64,000 nucleotides of DNA from Tetrapyrgos nigripes (lineage: Eukaryota > Basidiomycota > Agaricomycetes > Agaricales > Campanellaceae): the NCBI GenBank assembly GCA_013368315.1, contig JAACJM010000034.1, positions 1 to 64,000 on the forward strand, in the 5' to 3' direction. The notes under the pieces are model-generated. The model was not told where the DNA came from. It saw only the letters and a list, made by a program, of their open reading frames with translations, and did not search any database. Shown piece after piece: positions 56,369 to 64,000 of the stretch (within the stretch, counting starts at the first letter, position 1; each line of letters begins with the position of its first letter). The position numbers and the translations under genes are program-made.

Positions 56369-59300
56369 ATGAAGTTGGATGTCCTCACTCTGGCCATTGC
56401 CCTCTTCGCGCCTCTAGCTTTCGCCGACGATTTGGACAGCGGAAACGGTACCAGATGGGCTTCATGTATGTCGTTGCTTTCTGCTCGTCCTGGACACAAG
56501 ATTTGACATGCCTTCTTTTGTGTAGCTCCCCTCGTTGGTGGAAAGTCCTGGTCTGACGCTTTCGCAAAGGCTTCCGCTCTTGTCGCCAACATGACTCTGG
56601 AGGAGAAGGTTAACCTCACCACTGGTATCGATGGACGATGCGCTGGAAACTTGGGAGGGGTTCCTCGTTTGGGCATTGAACCATTCTGTGCGTTGCATAC
56701 CATACCGCACATTCTCGTTTCTAATATGTGGTTGTCATTCTCCAGGTCTTGAAGATGGTCCTGCTGGTGTTCGTCCGGTACATGGAGTTAGCCAGTTCCC
56801 TGTTGGCCTTGCTACTGCAGCAACATGGGACAAAGACTTGATCTATAAACGCTCTCTTCACATGGGACAAGTACGTGATTTCCATCTTCGATATCTACAG
56901 TCATACTTACATATTGATAATTGACTTAGGAATTTTATGATCAAGGAGTGCATATTGCATTGGCCCCAGTGACTGGTGGCCCCTTGGGCCGTGCAGTAAG
57001 GTTTGTCGTAGTATTGAACTGAGTATTTATATCGTCATCTGAGTCATTTGTTCAACAGGATGGGCCGTAACTGGGAAGGGTGAGTTTTCGATGTTGTTGC
57101 ACCACGTATATCCAACTGATACGTCCCATTCTTCTCCTTACTCAGATGGTGGTCCGACGTTAGTATCATTGTGTTATTTTGCGCAACTCAACCTCATGCT
57201 CCCTGCTACCTAGCCTTACGCCACTGGTGTCGCCAGTTACCTTTCCGTTAAGGGTTTACAGGATAGTGGCGTTGCAGTCACAGCTAAAACGTACGTTTTT
57301 CTTCCTGTTTTCTCTACCTTTCCATCTCCTGACCAATGCACCAACCTTTCGTCCTCTGCCCTATTCATTCCAGTACATCGGATACGAGCAAGAAACCTTC
57401 CGTAATGCATTCGGTCTTACGACTATCCCAGGGCAACGTTCCGTTTCAGCCAATTTTGATGACAAGACGGCGCACGAAATCTATCTCTGGTCTTTCGCCG
57501 AAAGTGTCCGAGCTGGTATTGCGCATGTAAGTATCCAAGGGGCTTCATATTACTACCCACGAAAAGTGATTAAAATCTAATAATTTACTGATATAGGTGA
57601 TGTGCAGCTACAACGAAGTCAACCAGACGCAAGCCTGCCACAACGCGTATACTCAGAATCATTTGCTGAAGACGGAGCTCGCATTTCAAGGATCTATCAT
57701 GTCGGTTTTATCTTTCATGACCTGACTCTGACAGCGATATTTTCTCTCCTCCTTTTTAGATCTGACTGGGGCGGCCAACACGATAATGTTGCTGCAGCTT
57801 TTGGCAGTATGGATATGTCTATGCCTGGGCAAGCTTTTGGCGGGGCTCTCGGTACAATGTGGGGAGAGGCTCTCGTTGATCTTGTTCGTAATGGAACCAT
57901 TCCAGAGGAACGTGTGACAAATATGGTTATCCGTATTTTGACACCCTGGGCATGGCTAGGACAGGATGAAAAGAAACTTCCCGAGGTTGTTTTTGTGAGT
58001 TTCCATTCCTTTCTCCTCTATTCTTTTTGGGCTATATATGCCATGTATGCTGGGAAACTCTTAACTAAATGCCTCTTGTCCAGAACGCAGTTGGTTTACG
58101 CACCTTCAGCGAAGGTTACCGTGATGTTCGTAAAGAAGAGACGGCCAAAGTCATCAGGAAAATTGGCTCAGATGGCGCTACGCTATTGAAGAACACAGGC
58201 GTTCTTCCTCTTCAGAATCCTCAACGTATTGCTGTGCTTGGTGAGTTTGGACCTTCAGTAGAAGCTCTTTCGTTCACTGATTTATGATTGTACCAATACA
58301 GGAAACGATGCTACCGACAACGTTCTCGGCACGAACGGGGGTGACTGCTCAGTTGATAATTTGGTGAGTAACTCCTAAATTCTGCCTGACCTGTCTGACA
58401 TATGGTCTTTGTAGAACGGGACGATGAGTATGGGTGGAGGAAGTGGATATGCCTACGCTCCTTACGTTGTCACACCCCTGGACGCTCTCAAGAAGCGTGC
58501 TATCGAGACCGGCGCAGAGGTCAGTATCCTCTTCGAATGTACTGCGAGGCCCTGTTGCTTACTCTACCTACAGATCAGTGCAATTACTCTCAATACTGGC
58601 GTACAAACCGCTGCCCAATCCCTTCTTCCTACTGCCGACGTCACTCTCGTTTTTCTCCATGCCTGGGCATCTGAATTCTATGACCGTCCCTCCATCGAAC
58701 TCGACCAGTATATGAATGAATTAGTCGCCACTGCTGTCAACTATTCCTCTAACGTGGTCGTCGTCATGCACATCCCCGGTGTTGTCGATATCGAGAGGTG
58801 GATTGATAATGAAAACGTCACTGCGGTCATAGCTGCTTGGTATCCTGGACAAGAGGCTGGAAATGGTTTGGTCGATGTGCTTTACGGAGATGTGAACCCG
58901 AGTGGAAAGTTACCGTTTACTTGGGCACACTCTGTTGATGATTATGTTGTGTGTAACCTTGTTCTGTCCTTGGAGAGTTTTTTTACTGACGGAATGTGAC
59001 TCTTACAGCCTGGTACCCTTGTGGAAGATCCTGTAGAGGCACCTCAAGCAAACTTCACCGAAGGTGTATTATTGGATCACCGATGGTTTGATGAGAATGA
59101 CATTACTCCTCGCTATGGTATGCTCCTCCCCATCCGAGTCCCTCTCATTCTCAATTCAACCCACAGAATTCGGCTTCGGTCTCTCTTACACCACTTTCAA
59201 TTACTCTGACATTGTCATCGCCGAGTCGGCCGCTCACGCCGACGAACTTTCCATCCAAGAGACTGCTGAGCCATTTGAGGAATTTGATGGAAGCAATTCG

Positions 59301-59793
59301 CTCTACGATGTCTTGTTCACCGTTTCTGCGAGTGTGGCGAATACTGGAAAGGTTGCAGGAAGCGAGGTTTCTCAGTTGGTGCGTTTTTGACCAGTCTTAT
59401 TGAGAACCCTTGTTCCTTAACTATTTTGTTGTTCAGTATGTCTCCATTCCCGAAGACAGCGAACCACCCAAAGTCCTTCGTGGCTTTGAGAAAGTCAAGA
59501 ACCTTTCACCCGGCGAGTCAGCGACCGCGACTTTTGAATTGAGGAGGAAAGATTTGAGCGTGAGTCTTTATTGCGTCGGGCTTTTTTGCATGTACACTGA
59601 CCCTTTGTATAGGTCTGGGATGTCGTGAACCAGCAATGGCGTATACCTGAAGGAGAATTCGTGATCCACGTCGGCGCTTCCTCGAGGAATCTGCCATTAG
59701 TGAGTTTTTCTATATTCCTGCGATTTCTGCGTTGCTTGATGGTTCTGACTTTCGTTCGTCTCCTAGACTGCGACTTGGTCCAAGTCGTCATGA
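56369..59793 (+). CDS. GH3 beta-glucosidase, secreted
   Basis: It should release glucose from cellobiose and other beta-glucosides outside the cell. ATG 56369-56371 starts a signal peptide ([19 protein letters not shown]). Nineteen exons with GT-AG introns of about 50-100 bases lead to TGA 59791-59793, about 780 residues. GH3 motifs in order: [64 protein letters not shown] with the nucleophile Asp, [53 protein letters not shown], and the C-terminal fibronectin-like domain. The usual KH(F/Y)xxNEQE is changed: the reading is AKT(Y)YIGYEQE, and the consensus donor there (57291) breaks the frame, so a donor four bases later must be used or the gene has a 1-nt deletion. Confidence 0.85.
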
Positions 59794-60219
59794 CCCGTAT
59801 GATGGATGACAGTAATTCTGCAGGAAAGGATGGAGAACTGGCAAATGTCACTCACGTTTACAAAATTCAGATCGTGGTTGGACTCTCAGAATGCAAAAAC
59901 CCTGTATACAGATTGATGTATTTCGTGGCTAGTCATATATACCCCATGCTATACCGCAAATCATTTTGGACCCCATTCTGCATCTTTTCCAATCCAATGC
60001 AACCACGCGCTTCGAGTCCAAATCAATCATTGGCATCCAGTCCAAGCGGACCGCTGCTATCAAATCCAAATCGGCTGCTAACAGACCACTGGAAAGTAAC
60101 ACAAATATATTTAAGTACTGAAAGCTTTTTGTTTTTGTCTTTACTACACAAGAGGCTAATAAGAACCTTTCAATTACAGACTTCTCGTTTCGCAGCCAAA
60201 ACCGCACTCAGGAACTTCT
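59794..60219. other. spacer between convergent genes
   Basis: Shared 3' region of the beta-glucosidase (plus) and the next gene (minus). No features. Confidence 0.6.
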
Positions 60220-61027
60220 TCAGTTAACCAACTCCCAGCCTGGCCTCTTCGGTCCGTCGTTATCGATGTTGCTGAACACCAAACCAGCGTCGGTGTCGAC
60301 GAAACGACCTGATGCAAGGTTGCCGAATGTGAAGGACCACTGAGCAGTTCCAGTGGTCAACAACAGCCCTTCCGAATTAATAACGACTTTTCCGACACCC
60401 CACGTCGACAACTGGACCGTGTCAGAACGAATCATGACTGTCCTAGTTGGGGTGTTTGTTGCCGTCACGCAGAACAGCGACCGTCCAGTACGGCTCACCG
60501 TGACGTGGGGGTAGCCTTCCTTAGTTTTGTAGTCCCAGTACATCTCGGGGTCGACAGTAGACCGGATGTAGAACCTGTCAAGGACGTGAATATGTGAGTA
60601 AAACACTGCCGAATTGAAGGGTTCAAAACTGGGCAACTGACCAATTTCCACTGATGAGATCGGTGACCCCCTGCTTCGGGAATATATCGATCCCCCTTCC
60701 ACCACGATCACTCTGCAGAGTGAGAATGAGGCGACCTTTGAAGTTCTGGGAAATGTTGGTAATACGAGTTTCAACAAAAAATCTGTTCATGTTGAACACC
60801 GCCGTGTTGTGGATGTACATCTCTGGAGTGACCCGACGAACGTCGGCTAGGAGGCTGTTTTCCGAGTCAGCAATGGCGCGCCACCATTCATCGGCTGTCG
60901 AAGAGTCGGTGAAAGCCAAGACGATGCGCCATACGTTGTCATCTCTGGTCTGGATTGAAAGTCAGAAGCGAGGTGAAGGCGGATGAGTGGAAACACATAC
61001 TTCTGAAATATATGCGTAAAAGACCAT
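60220..61027 (-). CDS. unnamed Agaricomycete protein ending WELV
   Basis: Three exons: MVFYAYISE from ATG 61025-61027, a middle exon (about 60950-60640) with DNVWRIVLAFTDSSTADEWW and RVTPEMYIHNTAVFN, and a last exon from about 60598. The last exon has FYIRSTVDPEMYWDY, VSRTGRSLFCV, TRTVMIRSDTVQL and the end RPGWELVN with TGA 60220-60222. Introns are GTATGT...CCAG and GTCAGT...ACAG, and phases agree. The layout (short conserved stretch, DEWWRA motif, beta-rich second half) matches a family of small proteins expanded in Agaricomycetes. A lectin-like fold is possible. No function is known to me. No signal peptide. Confidence 0.65.
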
Positions 61028-61408
61028 CGTTGTTATTACGATTCAAGGAATGAAGACCAGACGATGCTGTGATGGATGGTATCCCAGTAGACCTCGACTG
61101 GCATTTTATACTCTCCCGATACCGGAATATTGATAATGTACTCTCAATTGACTGTGAAAGCGAGGGAATAATTTTGCGCCTCAGGCAAGTTGCATCTTGC
61201 ACCCTATCCCCCAGAGAAGTAGAAGTTTGTCTGATCGCCGTCACTAAAATCTGTACTTCATGGGCAAATGAGACCCAATATTGTGGCTGGCTTAGATTGC
61301 CCTCTGAACCCTGCAGGTCATTTGATGTTGTAGATATATTGTCTCCTGCCCGCTTCATGCAGCTCCGAGTCAGTACCATCACATCCAGACAACTTCTAAG
61401 TTCCTTGT
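61028..61408. other. intergenic region
   Basis: A 119-codon plus frame at 61069-61425 is present but lacks family features and overlaps the upstream region of the gene on the minus strand. Not called. Confidence 0.4.
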
Positions 61409-61640
61409 CTATTTTTTCCCATGAGTAGGATCTTGCACCATGAAGGTGGCTATAATCCCAGTTGGACTCGTATTCTGCTGAACGCTAACAAGTAGCCCAT
61501 GCTCGCGGCCAACACTTTCCGACGGCACACTCCAAGCTACTTGGCCGCTGGGTAAAGGTCGTGTAAACATTTCTTGGAAGGCTTCCATTCGACTTGCCAC
61601 TCTCGGAGCTACATTGGCAGGTACCTCAGTGCTCAGCTGT
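61409..61640 (-). other. possible coding fragment on the minus strand
   Basis: The frame reads ANVAPRVASRMEAFQEMF, then PLPSGQVAWSVPSESV and ends at 61409. It looks coding (few low-complexity stretches) but is not recognised and is short. Confidence 0.25.
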
Positions 61641-61809
61641 AGTCCAGTTGAATATTACAACCGAATTACGAGGCTCTTTAAGGCCGAGTTAACTTAGTAG
61701 GAAGATATGTGTGTACATAATGAGGGTTCCTAGGTCAAAAAAAGGTGGAAAAAGGGGACCACCAACACAAAAATAGCCCGGTTTTTTGCGACTCAAACAC
61801 ATAGGCGAG

Positions 61810-61960
61810 AGTAGTGATGTGCGAGTTGGGCTCAGAGCCCTAGACCGGCCCGAGCCAAAATTCAAAAGCCCTGGCCAAGCCGAGCTTTTGAGGACGGCAT
61901 GATGGCCTGAGGGCTCGACTTGGATTTCTCAAAGGCTCAGAACGCGACTTTCAGCCACCT
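61810..61960. repeat. GGGCTC/GAGCCC-rich segment, possible hAT transposon end
   Basis: AGTAGTGATGTGCGAGTTGGG followed by several GAGCCC, CCGAGCC and GGGCTC motifs is the look of the subterminal regions of some hAT transposons. The second end was not found. Confidence 0.3.
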
Positions 61961-62369
61961 GCCGGCATTTCCGAAGAGCGTGACATCACTGTTGGAAGCA
62001 CGCCACAGCCGTGACAACGATGTTCCCTTAAAAGTTAATTTACTCACCCTCAACCTCCGTTTAGTAGGCTAGCATGCATCTTCCTTCTCTCTTATACGTA
62101 AATGGTTCCTGGATATCTCAAGTATGGATAGAGGGTGGAGGTATGTGCCCAAAATACTTGTTCTGTGAACATTGGAAAGTCATCGTGAATATAAACGAAA
62201 TCTGAGGTTCAATCCCCGTACCTGAGCCTAAGCGGGCCCTCCTGGGGGCTCCAAAGCTCGGCCTGGATTTCTTGTGACTCAGAGACGAGGGAGAGAAACG
62301 GAGCAGGACATATACACATCGCAAAAAGGGAATAAATGAAAAGACCCATCTTGGCCATGTGACGACGCT

Positions 62370-62412
62370 GTTGTCCACGGCCGTACATGCCGTATGTACG
62401 GCCGTGGACAAC
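62370..62412. other. perfect 19-bp hairpin
   Basis: GTTGTCCACGGCCGTACAT and its inverse, separated by GCCGT. Related GTAC/CGTA-rich sequence follows at 62460-62500. Could be a small foldback element or a structured site. Confidence 0.6.
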
Positions 62413-62697
62413 TGACGTCGACGGTCTTGTCACCGTGCCATTAGAATTTGTTCCAGACCACCATACGGTATGGCATCGTAACCGTACATACCGTCTGTCC
62501 CCCGTATATCTTCAGTAAGCCCTATGCCAGCACCGCTTCAGCCTGTCCAAGATCTTACTGTTACACAAGGACGCGCTGCAAGAGCGTTCAATCAGGGTCC
62601 ATTTGGCTAAATCTCATTGAGGTATGGATATGGTTTCAACTTGTACCAATACTCAAACCTAACTTTCGTGCAACGGTTAGCTCGACCAGCAAGCTCT

Positions 62698-63592
62698 ATG
62701 GCGCACGCATCCATTCATATTCATACACTGCCAGTCGAAATCTTGACTGAGATCTTCCAATGCACAGGGCACTATAACCCCGATACCCACCGGGACTTCA
62801 ACCTTAGTCTTATGCAATACTGGGATAGATTCACAGAAGTTCACGCACCGGTACTTAGGATACCTCATACCTGCGAGCGTTGGAAAGTCGTAACTGAGCC
62901 AACCCTTCCTTGTGGTCCCGGTTCTGGATCGACCTAACCGGCCATAATGAGGCATTCCTCGAGCTGGTTAACCTTTATCTTGCTCGCTCTTCATCTGCCC
63001 CCCTTACTCTTGAATTCATTTGTTCGGATGATAATGACCTTGTGCCCACAGAGTTGGTAAACCGATCCTCCTCGCTTTTATGCAGGAATGTCACCGATGG
63101 AAAGTGGTTGACTTCAGTCACACAAATATCCAAATGCTCAGTCAAGGAGCAGGCTTCCTCTCTGGACAGCGTACAGACTGTGAAAAGCTCGAATACCTCG
63201 GATTTCCGTATGATGTGTTCCTTGCTTCAGCAGAACATACCGATGTCTTCTATAGCATGCTGCGTACTCCTTCCTTACGAGCACTACAGATTGATGGTAT
63301 ACTTCCATATTCTCTGGGTTAAAAGCTGTTCTGCTCGCAAATCACCACTATCAATGTCCCAGGGATCTCTTCGAGGATGGACTGGGGCGCGTACTATCTT
63401 CTCCTTCGTTGTCCCGATATCGAAAATCTCTACATCTGGTCCAGCTTCATTCCACAGACGTTTTCTGGTGCACCCTTCAGCTCCGAGCTCAATCTAGGGA
63501 AGCTACGCCGACTTGTTATTGAAAGTGCTTACTGGTTCTCCCCGGAGGAGTCCGTCGATGGCAAATATCCTGAGCATCTCCAACATTTTTAA
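62698..63592 (+). pseudogene. F-box protein gene, disrupted
   Basis: ATG 62698-62700, then IHIHTLPVEILTEIFQCTG, a clear F-box start, which would bind Skp1 in an SCF ubiquitin ligase. The pattern continues through CERWKVV, and after a frame change near 62898 through PSLWSRFWIDLTGHNEAFL. A second frame change near 63050 leads to MQECHRWKVVDFSHTNIQM, then CEKLEYLGFPYDVF and LRALQIDGI. An in-frame TAA at 63320-63322 follows, and then LRCPDIENLYIWSSF, ending at 63592. Order and wording are those of the large Agaricomycete F-box family. Two frame changes and a stop suggest a pseudogene, unless unrecognised introns exist. Confidence 0.7.
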
Positions 63593-63608
63593 TATGCTCA
63601 GAGTTCCC

Positions 63609-64000
63609 TCACTCTCTACGCCAGGACTGATAGGCTACAACGGACATGCGGAGGGACAGTCCCAATGTTTTGGCAAAATCTAGGACTTCCTTCGCGTCTG
63701 CAACTGCGAGCTTCAGTGTTTGCAGCTGAAAGGCGATCTCTTCGATGTAACGAAGGTTATGGAGCTTCTCAAGTAGTTGCCTACATTGGAGCAGTTGTCC
63801 ATTGACGAGGGTCATGGACGCCTTCGAGTCCTCGAAGGTCAAGCAGCGGCCTGCAGCGTCATCTGAAGATAAGGACACGAGCGTTCTCTTATCCCAGCTG
63901 ACAAGACTCGACGTGACCATCGTTTTGCATTTTGAAGACCTGGATGACGAGGGAGAGGCGGGAACGAAAGGAATGAAAGTGGATGGTTAGCTAGAAGGTG
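63609..64000 (-). other. possible end of another gene on the minus strand
   Basis: Minus frame from the right edge to 63609 with LLQCRQLLEKLHNLRYIEE and VADAKEVLDFAKTLGLSL, a helical and charged run. The plus strand also has an open frame (63802-63987). No family was recognised. Confidence 0.25.

Noticed and set aside
62155..62230. tRNA at the B-box-like GGTTCAATCCC near 62207
   Set aside because: No A box or cloverleaf upstream.

Overview
The window looks like a transposon-rich stretch of an Agaricomycete (mushroom-forming basidiomycete) genome. Host-type genes are cut by many short GT-AG introns of about 50 bases. The recognisable families (a multi-pass membrane protein, a P-loop GTPase, a 'glycopeptide'-type secreted-family protein, F-box proteins, a GH3 beta-glucosidase) and the mobile elements (Ty3/gypsy, copia, PIF/Harbinger, CACTA-type with Tnp2-like transposase) are all typical of that class. 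Family names come from recognising motifs by eye; no database search was possible.

Layout. 1-8763 is a minus-strand Ty3/gypsy element (LTR, long upstream ORF region, Gag, protease, pol leaving the window at the left edge). A 3.57-kb PIF/Harbinger transposon (164-3731) is inserted in its pol gene with a clean 3-bp ATT target duplication. 8764-9432 is a fragment of an F-box/LRR-type gene cut by the gypsy LTR, followed by a tRNA-like sequence and a decayed Tnp2-type transposase gene (9889-13924).

14467-29856 is the most striking object: a 15,390-bp CACTA-type transposon with CACTGG...CCAGTG ends, a TAT target duplication on both sides and terminal inverted repeats of at least 680 bp that run on into a 22-bp satellite. 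It carries a nearly intact six-exon Tnp2-like transposase (about 1,027 codons, one TGA), a divergently transcribed acidic accessory gene, and a small coiled-coil gene with two TGA codons. Nested in it are blocks of the 22-bp satellite that alternate in orientation, and a 4-kb palindrome (16987-21075) whose ends start with the same CACTGG motif. The centre of the palindrome holds a 9-bp tandem array invaded by a copia fragment. One palindrome arm has in turn received a 279-bp CACTG foldback MITE with an ACA target duplication, while the opposite arm keeps the empty site.

29860-40400 holds an intact-looking membrane-protein gene (31349-32751), a small GTPase gene (33787-34821), a 69-bp minisatellite of about 21 copies, and a 16-bp repeat of exactly nine copies. 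40430-43649 contains two nested, 5'-truncated gypsy remnants with their LTRs. 44403-45262 is a glycopeptide-family gene. 45.8-52 kb is mostly repeats and unrecognised sequence with a 162-bp hairpin MITE.

The right end is host-like: an unnamed gene (52.4-53.2 kb), a membrane protein (53399-55038, minus), a 19-exon secreted GH3 beta-glucosidase (56369-59793, plus), a convergent unnamed Agaricomycete protein (60220-61027, minus) and a decaying F-box gene (62698-63592). A recurring theme in the mobile elements is the single TGA nonsense codon, several at positions where Arg is expected. This suggests CGA to TGA transitions as the main route of inactivation.
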